From the NCBI GenBank assembly GCA_963850255.1, contig CAWKLL010000016.1, positions 57,499-121,498 of the forward strand: DNA of 64,000 nucleotides, in the 5' to 3' direction. Origin of the DNA: J054 sp963850255 (GTDB lineage Bacteria > Pseudomonadota > Gammaproteobacteria > Steroidobacterales > GCA-2729495). The position numbers were made by a program, and so were the translations under genes. Of this stretch, positions 17,594 to 27,907 are shown piece by piece (position 1 is the first letter of the stretch; each line of letters opens with the position of its first letter). Under the pieces are notes generated by a model. That model was given only the letters and a program-made list of their open reading frames with translations. It was not told the origin of the DNA and did no database searches.

Positions 17594-18547
17594 TTACTGC
17601 CAGAGTGAGCGCGCCGCGATCATGCCTGCGGCGACCTCGGCGGCGCCTTCCTCGTGCACATAGTGTCCCGAGTCGGCGACGCGCACGACTTCCACAGCGG
17701 GGCTATTGATCAAGCCGTCCACCAGCGCCTGCAATTCCGCTTCGCTTTTCCTGCGGTCCTGTTCCCCCCAGGCAATCAGGGTGGGTACTTTTACCTCGGG
17801 CAGCATGGCCTGCTCCGAGGCCGCCACGTATTGGCCCATCATGGTGGTCATGCCGGACATGTAGCCTTCGCTTTTCACCGTCAGCATCAAGTCATCCATG
17901 ATCGCTGGTGTGATGATCTCGGGGTTTACGTAAGAAGTTTTCAGAAAACTTTCGCGGAAGCTGCGACTGCCGAATTGCTTGGCGGATAAGCGCTGCAGAG
18001 GGAAAAAATAGTATTCGGCGATTTTTGGAACACCGGTATCGATGATGCCGGGATTCATTAGCACCAGGCCGCGCACTTCCGGTGCCAGAATGGCGACACG
18101 CATAGCAATGGCGCCGCCCAGCGAATGCCCGCCGACCACAACTTTTTCCAGTCCGAGCGCGCGCAGGAATTTCACCATCGTCCGTGCCTGGCCGGGATTT
18201 CGGTAGTCCCATTCAGCCGGCTTGTCGGACAGTCCGAAGCCGGGCATATCGACACTGATCACGTGATAGGCAGGGGCCAGCCGCGGCGCCAGTTCGCGGA
18301 ATGACTGCAGGGAATTACCAAAGCCATGAATCAGCAGCACCGAAGGCTGATCGTCTGTGCGTTGACCAAATTCCCGATAACGCAGCTCGATACCGTCCAC
18401 CTGGGCGAAGCGGTCATCAGCCGTGGCCAGCTGACGTGCCGGCACTTCCTCAATGCCCGTGGGCCAATAGGCATAAATGGCCATGGCCGCCCACAGCAGC
18501 AGGATCAGTCCAAGAAAACCTTTTAGCAATCGTTTGATAATTTTCAC
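17594..18547 (-). CDS. Membrane-anchored alpha/beta hydrolase
   Basis: A 317-residue serine hydrolase with an N-terminal membrane anchor (residues 7-27). The oxyanion-hole motif is LLIHGFGNS at 71-79 and the nucleophile elbow is GGHSLGG (Ser142). The acid is probably Asp264 in AWGEQDRR, and the base is His295 in DSGHYVHE. The start is GTG 18547 just before the anchor. The open frame extends upstream to 18754, but that part is arginine-rich with no homology features. It probably shares an mRNA with the maleate-isomerase-family gene downstream. Substrate unknown. Confidence 0.88.
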   Translation of the reverse strand: MKIIKRLLKGFLGLILLLWAAMAIYAYWPTGIEEVPARQLATADDRFAQVDGIELRYREFGQRTDDQPSVLLIHGFGNSLQSFRELAPRLAPAYHVISVDMPGFGLSDKPAEWDYRNPGQARTMVKFLRALGLEKVVVGGHSLGGAIAMRVAILAPEVRGLVLMNPGIIDTGVPKIAEYYFFPLQRLSAKQFGSRSFRESFLKTSYVNPEIITPAIMDDLMLTVKSEGYMSGMTTMMGQYVAASEQAMLPEVKVPTLIAWGEQDRRKSEAELQALVDGLINSPAVEVVRVADSGHYVHEEGAAEVAAGMIAARSLWQ

Positions 18548-18649
18548 GCCGGTGTGTGCTTGCGTTCTGTTAAAGGGATTTGCCGATGCTAGCACGCAGC
18601 CGTTTGCCGACCGCGTCAACCGGCCGCCGCGGCGGACGTTTTTGCTGGT

Positions 18650-20029
18650 ATGGGTATTGGCAAACACACGGTGATCGCCGCCAACCGCTTTGGTCTGGGT
18701 GCGCGGCCGGGAGAACTCGCCAGTATCGGCGGCGATCCGCGCGCCTGGCTGCATGCGCAGCTGAACTCACCGACCGCGGTTCATCCGGCCATCGCTGCGT
18801 TGCCGGACTCGGCTGAAATCCTGGCGGAATTTCAGGGTCTGCGCGCAACACCCGGCCAGAACGGGGCCGATGCGCCACGTCGGCTCCGCGAGTTGCTTGG
18901 GCCGGCTTATCAGCAGCAGGTGCTGGCTCGTTACCAGGCTGGTGTCGAAACAACGCAGCCGTTTCGCGAACGGCTGGTGCAGTTCTGGAGTAATCATTTT
19001 GCGGTGTCGGCCGACAAGCCACCGGTAACAGCACTGGCGGCCGGCCTGGAGAACGAGGTTATCCGGCCAGCACTGAATGGCAGTTTTGCCGATCTATTGC
19101 TGGCCGTGACGCGGCATCCCGCCATGTTGTTGTACCTCGACAATCAGGCTTCCATCGGACCGAACTCGAGCCTGGCACAGCGCGCCCGACGCAGCGGCCG
19201 TGTGCAGCGCCAGTTCGACATCAACGAAAATCTGGGCCGCGAAATTCTCGAGCTGCATACCCTGGGTGTGCAGGGCGGCTATGACCAGGACGATGTGATT
19301 GCGCTGGCAACAATTCTCACCGGTTGGTCCGTCGGCGGTGGTCGCGGTCGGCTGCGCGCCGGCAGCCCCGGCGAGTTTAAATTTCGCGCGGCGGTGCATG
19401 AACCGGGCAGCCGCGAGTTACTAGGCCGCCGCTATGCACAGTCTGGCCAGGCCCAGGGTGAGGCGGCCTTGCGTGATCTGGCCATGCAACCGGCGACGGC
19501 ACGCCACCTGGCGGAAAAGCTGGCCCGACATTTTGTTGCCGACCAGCCCGATGCCGAACTCATTGAGCATCTTGCCGCGGTCTACCTGCGCAGCGACGGC
19601 CAGCTGCCGGCCTTGCACGCCGCCCTGGTTGACGCGCCCGCAGCCTGGCAGCAGGACTTCGCCAAATTCAAAACGCCATCGGAGTTTGTTCTTTCCGCGC
19701 TGCGCGCATTAAAGATCGTGCCCCCGCGTGCCCGCGAACTGGCCGGTGGGCTCATGCTGCTCGGCCAGCCGGCCTATCGACCCGGCTCGCCGGCCGGCTG
19801 GCCGGACCAGGCAGCCAGCTGGGATGGCGCAGATGGCTTGATGAAGCGCATTGAATGGGCCAACACTGTCGGCCAACGGCTTGCCGGGCGCATCGACCCC
19901 CTGCAACGCGCGCAGGCAGTGCTTGGGCCCGTGCTGGGCGAGCACAGCGCCGCGGCGATACGGCGTGCTGAGAGCCGTGCGCAGGGCATAACCCTGCTGC
20001 TGATGAGCCCGGAATTTCAGAGGAGATAG
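18650..20029 (+). CDS. DUF1800 family protein
   Basis: A 459-residue protein of the DUF1800 family. The start ANRFGLGARPGEL is diagnostic, as are RERLVQFWSNHFAVS, FADLLLAVTRHPAMLLYLDN and the block NENLGREILELHTLGV. No clear signal peptide is seen, although many relatives are exported. It is followed after 2 bases by a DUF1501 gene. The DUF1800/DUF1501 pair is a widespread conserved couple whose biochemical role is not established. DUF1501 proteins have a sulfatase/alkaline-phosphatase-like fold, so a joint envelope role is likely. Confidence 0.92.
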   Translation: MGIGKHTVIAANRFGLGARPGELASIGGDPRAWLHAQLNSPTAVHPAIAALPDSAEILAEFQGLRATPGQNGADAPRRLRELLGPAYQQQVLARYQAGVETTQPFRERLVQFWSNHFAVSADKPPVTALAAGLENEVIRPALNGSFADLLLAVTRHPAMLLYLDNQASIGPNSSLAQRARRSGRVQRQFDINENLGREILELHTLGVQGGYDQDDVIALATILTGWSVGGGRGRLRAGSPGEFKFRAAVHEPGSRELLGRRYAQSGQAQGEAALRDLAMQPATARHLAEKLARHFVADQPDAELIEHLAAVYLRSDGQLPALHAALVDAPAAWQQDFAKFKTPSEFVLSALRALKIVPPRARELAGGLMLLGQPAYRPGSPAGWPDQAASWDGADGLMKRIEWANTVGQRLAGRIDPLQRAQAVLGPVLGEHSAAAIRRAESRAQGITLLLMSPEFQRR

Positions 20030-20031
20030 CG

Positions 20032-21219
20032 ATGCCGGGACGCAGAAAATTTATTCAGGGCCTGGTGGCCGGTGGCCTGGTAACGGCCGCGCCGGGGCTT
20101 AGTTTTGCGCTGTCCGCCGGTGATGCACGCCTGGTGCTGGTGATTCTTCGCGGTGCACTGGATGGTTTGGCCGCGGTCCCGCCGCTGGGTGATCCGGACT
20201 ACGCCGCCGCGCGTGGCGCGCTGGCCTTCAGCGCTGCTGAAACGGCCGCCACGCCACTGGATGGTTTTTTCCATCTGCATCCTGCGCTTAAACAGCTGCA
20301 CAAGTTTTATCAGCGCGAAGAGTTACTGGTGTTGCACGCCGTCGCCAGCCCCTATCGTGAACGCTCGCATTTTTCCGGCCAGGACGTGCTGGAAACCGGT
20401 GCGCCGAACGCTATCGCGTTACGTGACGGCTGGCTTAACCGGGCGCTGCTCGAGCTCCCGCAGGATGCCTCTGCGCAGAGCAGGGCCATCGGCCTGAGCA
20501 GCACCGTACCGCTGGTATTGCGCGGCCCTGCGGCCACCACCTCCTGGGCACCGTCGCAGATGCCGGCTGCCGGTGCCGATACGCTGGCCCGCATTGCAAT
20601 GATGTATGAGACTGACCCGCCTTTGGCCGCTCGTTTGCAGGAGGCCCAGGCTGCTGATGCGATGGCCGGCAGTCAGTCGAATGCCGTCGCGCGCGGCGGA
20701 GCACAGCAGTTTAGCGGCCTGGCTGCCTCAGCCGGACGTTTTCTACGCGCCGAGGATGGCCCGCGGGTGGCCGTGCTGGAAGTCAGCGGCTGGGACACGC
20801 ATGCCAATCAAGGCACCACGGCGGGTCCATTGGCCAATCGACTGGCACAGCTCGACACCGGCCTGGCCAGCCTGGCCAGCAATCTGGGTAGTGCCTGGTC
20901 GAGCACCGCCGTGGTGGTGGTAACGGAATTTGGGCGCACGGTGGCAGTCAATGGCAGCCGCGGCTCTGATCACGGCACCGCCACTTGCGCCCTGCTGCTG
21001 GGCGGTGCCGTAGCCGGTGGCCGGGTGCTGGCCGACTGGCCGGGCCTGTCACCGGCGGATTTGTTCCAGGGCCGCGATTTGCGCCCCACCCGGGACCTGC
21101 GTGGCCTGTTTAAGGCGCTGCTTGGCGAGTCCTGGCCATTATCCACAGCAGCCCTGGATCAGCGCATTTTTCCGGCCAGTGCCGGCAGCCTGCCGATGGC
21201 GCAATTATTACGGTCTTGA
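20032..21219 (+). CDS. DUF1501 family exported protein
   Basis: A 395-residue protein with a Tat-like N-terminus (GRRKFIQGLVAGGLVTAAPG). The body shows DUF1501 landmarks: LVLVILRGALDGLAAVPP, YRERSHFSGQDVLETG, VSGWDTHANQG, and VVVTEFGRTVAVNGSRGSDH, whose Asp and His residues resemble metal ligands of the alkaline-phosphatase superfamily. It is 2 bases downstream of the DUF1800 gene and surely co-transcribed with it. Phosphatase or sulfatase activity is not proven for the family. Confidence 0.92.
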   Translation: MPGRRKFIQGLVAGGLVTAAPGLSFALSAGDARLVLVILRGALDGLAAVPPLGDPDYAAARGALAFSAAETAATPLDGFFHLHPALKQLHKFYQREELLVLHAVASPYRERSHFSGQDVLETGAPNAIALRDGWLNRALLELPQDASAQSRAIGLSSTVPLVLRGPAATTSWAPSQMPAAGADTLARIAMMYETDPPLAARLQEAQAADAMAGSQSNAVARGGAQQFSGLAASAGRFLRAEDGPRVAVLEVSGWDTHANQGTTAGPLANRLAQLDTGLASLASNLGSAWSSTAVVVVTEFGRTVAVNGSRGSDHGTATCALLLGGAVAGGRVLADWPGLSPADLFQGRDLRPTRDLRGLFKALLGESWPLSTAALDQRIFPASAGSLPMAQLLRS

Positions 21220-21274
21220 GCCCTTTGCCGCGTGCAGTTGCTGGGCCTGCGGGTTAACATTCAGGCTATCGAAA

Positions 21275-21292
21275 GCACCCTGCTGAGGGTGC
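21275..21292 (+). terminator. Hairpin between DUF1501 and OmpA genes
   Basis: A perfect 7-bp inverted repeat GCACCCT / AGGGTGC with a GCTG loop, 55 bases after the DUF1501 stop. No T-run follows, so it may be a weak terminator or part of the 5' leader of the OmpA-family gene, whose ATG is 31 bases further on. Confidence 0.35.
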
Positions 21293-21323
21293 CTTCTGGC
21301 GACTGTAAAAAGCGGGAACAGCC

Positions 21324-22577
21324 ATGACTGCAACAAAATTTTCGAGCCTGCTGGGTGCTGCGGCACTGAGCTTTTTTCTGGCTATGCCGGCTCAGGCCAG
21401 CGAAGAAGTCGGCCAGTGGTATCTCGACGGCATGGGTAGCTTTATTTTTGCTGATTCCGACCGCCTGGTTGACGACAGCCTGGTCGGCGGCGGTGGCACG
21501 CTCGGCTATGCTTTTGGTGAGCTGTGGAACATTGAAGCCGACGCCAAGTTTTTTGGTCTGGATGGCGACGGCGGCCCGGATCAGGATCAGTTCATGCTCG
21601 GCGTGAACATGATGAATATCTACAACCGTGACGGACGCTTCTCGCCCTACCTGCTGGGCGGCGCCGGTTGGGTGCGCACTGAAGGTCAGGGCACAACCCA
21701 GCCCGCCGACCGCGACACCCTCGAGCTGAAAGGCGGTGTGGGTATGCGCACCGACCTGTGGAACGAGCGCTGGTCGCTGCGCACCGAAGCGCTGTACCGC
21801 TGGGAGAACTCCAACGACACACTGTCTGACTGGATTGTTAATGTCGGTGTGGGTTACGCCATCGGCCAGCCGAAAACCCGCACCGTCGACAGCGATGGTG
21901 ATGGCGTCACGGATAACCTCGATCGTTGTCCCGGCACGCCGCTGGGTGCCACGGTCAATGCCGAAGGCTGCGAGATGGATGCGGATGTCGACGGCGTCGT
22001 CGATCGTCTGGATCGTTGTCCCGACACTCCCCGCAATGCGACGGTGGACCTGCAGGGCTGCCCGGCCGACAGCGATGGCGACGGTGTCTATGACGGCCTG
22101 GACCAGTGTCCGAATACCCCGCGTGGTGCCAGCGTAGATGCCACCGGTTGTTCCGTGGATAGTGACAGCGACGGTGTTGTTGACGGCATCGATCAGTGCC
22201 CGAACACCATCCGCGGCGCGCTGGTGGATGCCGTGGGCTGTGGCTTCCAGCTATCCGGTGCAAACTTTGCACTGAACTCTGATGAACCCCTGCCCAGCGG
22301 CACCCTGCGACTGGATCAGGTGGCCACGCGACTGGCGGATTTCCCCGAGGTGCGGATTGTCGTGGAAGGCCATACCGACAGTAGTGGTGCCGAGGAATAC
22401 AATCAACGTTTGTCCGAGCGCCGCGCCAAAGCGGTGAAGGCCTACCTGGTATCCAGGGGCGTTGATGCCGGTCGCATCAGCACCGTGGGACTGGGTGAGT
22501 CGCAACCGGTGGGCGATAACGAAACGGAAGAAGGCCAGGCGCAAAATCGCCGCGTGGTTTTGCGGGTAGCCGAATAA
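21324..22577 (+). CDS. OmpA-family protein with thrombospondin type 3 repeats
   Basis: A 417-residue outer-membrane protein. A signal peptide covers residues 1 to about 26. An eight-stranded OmpA-like barrel spans about 27-185, with alternating aromatic strands such as GYAFGELWNIEADAKFF. Four calcium-binding type 3 repeats of the form D-x-D-x-D-G-V-x-D-x-x-D-x-C-P cover about 189-300, each with a Cys pair. A peptidoglycan-binding OmpA domain ends the protein, with VEGHTDSSGAEEYNQRLS and QNRRVVLRV. This OprF-like design ties the outer membrane to the cell wall. It is transcribed alone, bounded by hairpins on both sides. Confidence 0.93.
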   Translation: MTATKFSSLLGAAALSFFLAMPAQASEEVGQWYLDGMGSFIFADSDRLVDDSLVGGGGTLGYAFGELWNIEADAKFFGLDGDGGPDQDQFMLGVNMMNIYNRDGRFSPYLLGGAGWVRTEGQGTTQPADRDTLELKGGVGMRTDLWNERWSLRTEALYRWENSNDTLSDWIVNVGVGYAIGQPKTRTVDSDGDGVTDNLDRCPGTPLGATVNAEGCEMDADVDGVVDRLDRCPDTPRNATVDLQGCPADSDGDGVYDGLDQCPNTPRGASVDATGCSVDSDSDGVVDGIDQCPNTIRGALVDAVGCGFQLSGANFALNSDEPLPSGTLRLDQVATRLADFPEVRIVVEGHTDSSGAEEYNQRLSERRAKAVKAYLVSRGVDAGRISTVGLGESQPVGDNETEEGQAQNRRVVLRVAE

Positions 22578-22603
22578 GTCAGTCCGTCGATTGAGTTTGC
22601 TTC

Positions 22604-22632
22604 GGCGCCGGCAGCTAACCCCTGCCGGCGCC
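22604..22632 (+). terminator. Strong GC hairpin after the OmpA-family gene
   Basis: A perfect 11-bp inverted repeat GGCGCCGGCAG / CTGCCGGCGCC with a 7-base loop, 26 bases after the OmpA-family stop. It lacks a downstream T-run, so it would be a U-poor terminator or an mRNA 3' stabiliser. Confidence 0.55.
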
Positions 22633-22689
22633 TAGTGACCCTGTGCAGCAGTAGCTGTGTGGTAATAATTAGAAGAATAAAGCACAGCG

Positions 22690-25600
22690 GTGAGCGAAGA
22701 AGCCGGCTCAAATTTTGTCTCGGCGCGGTTTCCGCGCCCCCTCGATGCATGGTGGAATCCCCGCCGCAAGCGCTTCTGGGCCTGGGTTATTTTGCTGCTC
22801 TATACCCTGGCGGGTTTCCTGCTCGCGCCCTGGGTTGCCAAGCGTGAATTGCTCGCACTGATTGAGTCGGAGACTGGCCTGCCGGCCAGTGTCGAAGAAT
22901 TACGCATTAACCCATTCGTACTGAGTGCCGAAGCGAAAGGATTCCGGCTCAGCGAGCCGGATGGCTCGGACTTTTTACAGTTCGAGCGGCTGTTCCTGAA
23001 TTTTCAGTTGAGCAGCGCTTTCAAGCGGGCCCTGGTATTTCGTGAAGTGAGCCTGGAGTCGCCGCAGCTTAATGTAGTGCGCGCGGAAGACGGCAGTATT
23101 AACCTGGGTCGTCTGGCGGGACAGCCCGGTGAGCGGGCTGACGCAGACGCGGCTGGCGGTCTGCTGCGATTGGTAGTCGGCCAGTTGGACATTACCGATG
23201 GCGATCTGGATCTGCTCGACCAGGTACCGGCTACGGATTTCGAAACCGCCATTGGTCCCATCAATATTTCCTTGTCCAACCTGAGTACGCTGCCGGAAGA
23301 CAGTGGCCAGCAGAGCGTGGCTATATCCACGCCCGACGGCGCCCGCCTGGAGTGGTCCGGCGATATCAGCGTGAATCCCGTGGCCTCGCGCGGGCGGGTA
23401 ACGGGCAGTGGGCCTTACTTGCCGCTGGTGTATCGCTATTTGCGCGACGGTCTAAATTTTGAAGTACTGGAAGGCGATGCTGAGATTGGTTTCGACTACC
23501 GCATAGACTGGCCGCAAGGCGCGCCGCTGGATCTGGAGATTAGTGCTTTGGATCTCGATGTGCGCGGCCTGCGCGCGCGCGCGGAGACGGCGCCGGAAGA
23601 TTTTCTGGAGTTGCCTGAAGTCTCCGTGCGCGGCGGATACCTGCGACTGGGTGAGCGCGCGGCCGGCGCTGAAAGTTATCTGATGCGTTCACCGCGCCTG
23701 CGCGTTGCGCGTTACGCTGACGGCTCCTTAAGTCTTGAAAAGTTGCTGGTCCCAGCGCCTGCAGAAGACAGCCAGGCAGATCAAGTGTCCGATGTGGATT
23801 CAGCGCTTGATGCTGCGCCGGAATCCGATGATGAGATCGCCGACGCCTGGCAGCTGAGCCTGGCCAGCCTGGAAATCGATCAGCTGGTGGTGGAGTTTGA
23901 AGACCAGGCTTTGCGTGGTGAACCGGCGCGGCTGTCCATCGATCCGCTGAGAATTCTTCTCACCGACCTTAGCAATACGCCGGAGGCGCGTTTTCCGTTG
24001 CTGGTTTCGGCGCTGCTCTCTTCGGGCGGACGCGCCGAGCTCAACGGTGACCTGGCGGTCTTGCCGACCGTGACGCTGGAATCTGAGCTGGTCATCAGCC
24101 AGGTGGAGTTGCCCGTAATCCAGCCTTACTTGTCTGAGGCCGCACAGATGATCCTTTCCAGCGGCACGCTGGATGCCAGTTTGAAGCTGGCGGTGAATAC
24201 CGAGGACCCGCTGAGCCTGGATGGCGGCCTCAGCATCCAGACGCTGGAAATTGAAGATGCTGTTAAACAGGAGCGCCTGTTTGGCTGGCAAAGCCTGGCC
24301 ATCGATCGCGCACGCCTGTCCCTGGCAGAGAACGCCTTGGCAATATCTGAGCTGCAGCTGACGGCGCCTTATGCACGCATTCGGATTGCCGAGGATTCCA
24401 GCACCAATGTCCAGGCGCTTCTGTTGGAACAACCGCCGGCACCCGCCGACTCATCGCCGCCCGGCTGAGCCGCTGGCGCTTAGCCTGTCGCGAATAGTCA
24501 TTGAAAACGGTTCGGCGGACTTTGCGGATCTGAGTTTGCCGTTTCCTTTTGCGACAAAAATCGCTGAACTGGAAGGTGAGATTTCCACCTTGTCGACGGT
24601 CAGCCAGGAGCCGGCCAGCGTCGGCTTGCAGGGCAAGGTAGGTGAGTACGGCCTGGCTGAAATTACCGGCAGCCTGAGTCCGGCGGATCCTACCGCTAAC
24701 ACGGATCTGCGCCTGCTGTTTCGCAATGTTGAGTTGCCGGACCTGTCGCCCTATACGGTCAAGTTTGCCGGCCGCAAGATCCAGGATGGTCGGCTTGAGC
24801 TGGATTTACGTTACCAACTGGATGCGGGGCAGATGCAGGGCGAGAATAGCGTGATCATTGATCGCCTGACCCTGGGTGAAAAACAGGAATATCCGGGCGC
24901 AGCCAACCTGCCGCTGGGCCTGGCCGTGGCGCTGTTGAAAAAGCCCGACGGGACCATTGATCTGGATTTGCCCGTCAGCGGCGACGTCAACGATCCGGAA
25001 TTCAGTGTCGGCGGTATCGTGTTTCGGACCTTTGCTAATCTTATTGTCAAGCTGGCTACCTCGCCGTTTCGGCTACTCGGCGGTCTGGTGGGCGCGGGTG
25101 AAGAAAAGATCGATCTGATCGAGTTCCGTGCCGGCGAAGCGGAGCTGACACCGCCGGAAGCAGAAAAGCTCGCCAAGCTGGGCGCGGCGCTGATTTTGCG
25201 CCCGCAACTGGCGGTGGATGTGCCCGGGGTGCTGGATGCGGAGGCCGATGGCGCTGCTTTGCGTACTGCACGCGTCGATGCGGATGTCGATGCATTGCTG
25301 GCCGCGGAAACCGGACGCAAGGCCGAGCAATTGCTTAGTCAACGCCAGCGACGGGCGCTGGAGCAATTGACCAAAGAACAGCTTCCCGACGGTGCGGCCG
25401 AGTCCGCACGTGCCGCTGCGCAAAGACCTGAGCAGGCCGACGACCCCAATAGCAAACTGGTCCTCGACGAACCTGCTTATCTCGCTGCGCTGCGCGAAGC
25501 GCTGATTGCGGCCCAGCAAGTAACCTCCGGTGAGCTACAGGCTTTGGCGGATCAGCGCGCTGCAGCTGTGGTACGGGGCATTAACGGCGGTGGAGGGTGT

Positions 25601-25703
25601 AAGCCCCGAGCGGGTGCGGAAACTACCGGCCGCGGAAGCGAAACTGACCGAGGGCGGCTGGATTCCCCTGAAGCTGGCAGCCGAAGCGGCGGCCGTCGAA
25701 TAG
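22690..25703 (+). pseudogene. DUF748 (AsmA-like) envelope protein, two frameshifts
   Basis: A large DUF748 protein read as three frames: 22690 to about 24460, about 24462 to 25577, and about 25578 to the TAG at 25701. Removing one C from CCC (24460-24462) and one G from GGGG (25575-25578) gives one frame of about 1003 residues. The joins read SSP-PAEPLALSLSRIVIENG and AAAVVR-ALTAVEGVSPERV, and the end WIPLKLAAEAAAVE is the normal C-terminus. It has one N-terminal membrane helix (about 29-50) and long beta-rich repeats, typical of AsmA-like proteins in the periplasm. The start is GTG 22690. As deposited, the pieces would be 592 and about 449 residues. Confidence 0.85.
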
Positions 25704-25716
25704 CGCGGGCGCGACT

Positions 25717-26181
25717 CTAGAGATTGTCGTCGAGCACGTCTACCTGGCCGGTCATGCGTCGCCATAGCGCTGACCAACTCAGACCAACGGTGAGCAGCGC
25801 GGCCAGGCACACCAGCACGATCCAGCTGACTGCAGACACCGAGTCGGTAGCCAGCAGGCCGAAATCCACCAGCAACCAGACAAGGGTGCCGAAGAAGGCC
25901 AAGGCCAGCAGAATGCCCAATTTGCCCAGCGACTGAAAAGTAGCGTGCAGCAGCACCGACCAGCCGATCAACAGCACCACGCCGACGAAAAAATGGATCG
26001 CCTTAAGTCCGCCATTGCCGAAACTGCCTTGCACCCAGTCATAGAACGAGTAGCCACTGGGGTTGTAAGTCGCCAGTACCAGGGTCAGGGCGGCTACAAA
26101 TCGCAGCAGAAATCCCAGAGCGGTAATTTCGCGAACGGGTTGCTTGTCGTCCGCACGGGGCGTTGCAGTGGTTTCATTCAT
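25717..26181 (-). CDS. Four-helix membrane protein (DUF6524-like)
   Basis: A 154-residue inner-membrane protein with four helices (about residues 18-36, 58-78, 84-105, 115-138). The N-terminal block FLLRFVAALTLVLATYNPSG, followed by YSFYDWV, is the family hallmark. The C-terminus is soluble and acidic (DVLDDN). ATG 26181 is preferred over 26199, which is 1 base from the divergent lipoprotein ATG at 26201. It has no known function. Confidence 0.72.
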   Translation of the reverse strand: MNETTATPRADDKQPVREITALGFLLRFVAALTLVLATYNPSGYSFYDWVQGSFGNGGLKAIHFFVGVVLLIGWSVLLHATFQSLGKLGILLALAFFGTLVWLLVDFGLLATDSVSAVSWIVLVCLAALLTVGLSWSALWRRMTGQVDVLDDNL

Positions 26182-26200
26182 AGTTGTTAGAGTAGCCAAT

Positions 26201-26956
26201 ATGAACGCGGGGAACCACAGTCCGGGGGGTCCTTTTCAGGTCCCAAACGGCTTGCTGCTGCAACTCAGCTATCTCTTTTCCCTGCTCGGCCTGTTAAACC
26301 TGAGCGCCTGTGAGCCGGCCGCTGACACGCCGCGCATCCAGCCAGCCGCGACTGCTGATGTCGCCCACTCAAGCGCTGTCGGCAGTCTGCAGACGCGCAG
26401 CTTTGCCAGTGCTGAAGTCACGCTGACCCTGTTCGACGATTTCACCTATCGCCTGCGCCATGGCATGGACGACGGCAGCGGCGAAGGGTCTTTTAGTTAC
26501 GATCTCGGTCGCTGGGCGCGAGCTCAGGACGGCGGTGACCGTCTGCGCCTGAACGGCGGACGCGAAGCGCACACCGTGTTTCGTTTTCTCGCCGCCGACC
26601 TGCTGCAGCCCCTGAACAACGAGGGCGCGGAACTGGCCGACGCACCGCTACGTTTGCAGACGCTCGTCGATCGGATCGCCGGTCCCATGCGTCTGACCGG
26701 TATGTATCGTTACATGGCTGACGCGGCGGTGTTCAGCGAGTGCCTGACCGACAATAGTTACCCGGTGCTCATCGAAGCAGCCCATTTAGTACTGGAGCGT
26801 GCCTACCTGGAACAGCGCCTTGAGCCGGGCGCCGAGATGCTGGCCAGTTTTGACGCCGAGTTTGTTTTGCGCGCACCGGAACCGGGCATGCCGGCGCGTG
26901 AACACTTGCGCATTACGCGTTTTTTTAAAGTCTGGCCGGCGCAGCAATGCCCCTAG
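26201..26956 (+). CDS. NlpE-like lipoprotein
   Basis: A 251-residue lipoprotein. A long leader ends in the lipobox LSAC (Cys37). The first domain, with EVTLTLFDDFTYRLRHGM, SFSYDLGRWARAQDG and REAHTVFRFLAADLLQPLNN, is like the NlpE N-terminal domain that senses envelope or copper stress. The second part, RLTGMYRYMADAAVFSECLT, then YPVLIEAAHLVLERAYL, resembles the C-terminal module found with NlpE/CutF relatives. It has no CxxC pair in the first domain, unlike E. coli NlpE. It is probably in the outer membrane. It diverges from the small membrane-protein gene, with overlapping promoter space. Confidence 0.7.
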   Translation: MNAGNHSPGGPFQVPNGLLLQLSYLFSLLGLLNLSACEPAADTPRIQPAATADVAHSSAVGSLQTRSFASAEVTLTLFDDFTYRLRHGMDDGSGEGSFSYDLGRWARAQDGGDRLRLNGGREAHTVFRFLAADLLQPLNNEGAELADAPLRLQTLVDRIAGPMRLTGMYRYMADAAVFSECLTDNSYPVLIEAAHLVLERAYLEQRLEPGAEMLASFDAEFVLRAPEPGMPAREHLRITRFFKVWPAQQCP

Positions 26957-26993
26957 ACAGCCGCTATTGGGTCGGCCAGCGTGTTGTTACCGC

Positions 26994-27860
26994 TTAACGA
27001 GGTTGTGCAGCGTTGCGCGCACCACTGCCGGCATTGCCTGGCGTGGCGAATTCAAGCTGGGCGAGTTTATAGCTGGGCCGTTCGCCGCTGGCTTCGTAGT
27101 AGGGGCGCACTTGTGGCGCCAGGGCGGCGAGCTTTTGCTGCCGCTGCTCAGGGCTTGGGTGCGTGCTGAGAAATGCCGGCGGACCGCTGCCTGAAGCCGC
27201 TTCCATTTTCTGCCACAAGGTGACCGCTGCGTCGGGGTCGTAACCGGCCCTGGCGGCCAGTTCGATGCCGATTTGATCTGCTTCGGATTCCGAGGCCCGG
27301 CTGTTGGGCAATTCAACAGCTGCTTTGGCGGCCATGGCAGCGGCACCCATCGCGAGAACAGGCTTGTCCGATATTACGCCGGCTGCAATCACCCCAACGC
27401 TGGAAGCCATGGCGACGGACATGCGCTCGGCCGTGTGGTTGGCCAGCGCGTGACTGATCTCATGGCCCATGACCTGCGCCAGCTCGTCGTCGCTGGGATC
27501 AATCTTTTCAATCAGCCCGGTATAGATGGCCATGCGACCGCCGGCCATGCACCAGGCGTTGACCGTCTCCGGGTCATCGATGACTTCCACGCTCCATTCC
27601 CAGTTGCGCGTATCGGGGCGTAGTTCAATGGCCTGGGCTACCAGCTTGCCGGTAATCTCATTGACCCGCTCGATGAGCTTCTGGTTGGTCGACAGCTTGC
27701 CCTCCATGCTCAGCTGACTCATCTGGGTGATGTAGGCTTCCCTGGAGGCCGAAATGGCGCGTTCCTCCGAAACCAGCATCAATTGGCGCCGACCCGTGGG
27801 CGAGGTGGCGCAGGCGGCGATGATCAATGTGATCAGCAGCAAAGTCAGGTGTGCGCGCAT
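26994..27860 (-). CDS. M48-family zinc metallopeptidase lipoprotein (LoiP/BepA-like)
   Basis: A 288-residue lipoprotein. The lipobox is IIAAC (Cys17). The zinc site is MGHEISHALANH (His133, Glu134, His137), with the third ligand Glu193 in SESEADQIGIELAARAGYD. The substrate-site strand NAWCMAGGRMAIYTGL precedes it. The C-terminal STHPSPEQR is typical of LoiP/YcaL-type proteases, which degrade misfolded outer-membrane proteins. Nothing is missing from the catalytic set. It lies convergent with the NlpE-like gene, and it has a GGAAAA ribosome-binding site. Confidence 0.93.
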   Translation of the reverse strand: MRAHLTLLLITLIIAACATSPTGRRQLMLVSEERAISASREAYITQMSQLSMEGKLSTNQKLIERVNEITGKLVAQAIELRPDTRNWEWSVEVIDDPETVNAWCMAGGRMAIYTGLIEKIDPSDDELAQVMGHEISHALANHTAERMSVAMASSVGVIAAGVISDKPVLAMGAAAMAAKAAVELPNSRASESEADQIGIELAARAGYDPDAAVTLWQKMEAASGSGPPAFLSTHPSPEQRQQKLAALAPQVRPYYEASGERPSYKLAQLEFATPGNAGSGARNAAQPR

Positions 27861-27907
27861 AGGTTTTCCTCTAGCATCCGCAATAACTCAGGTCAGAGTA
27901 TCGCCTA

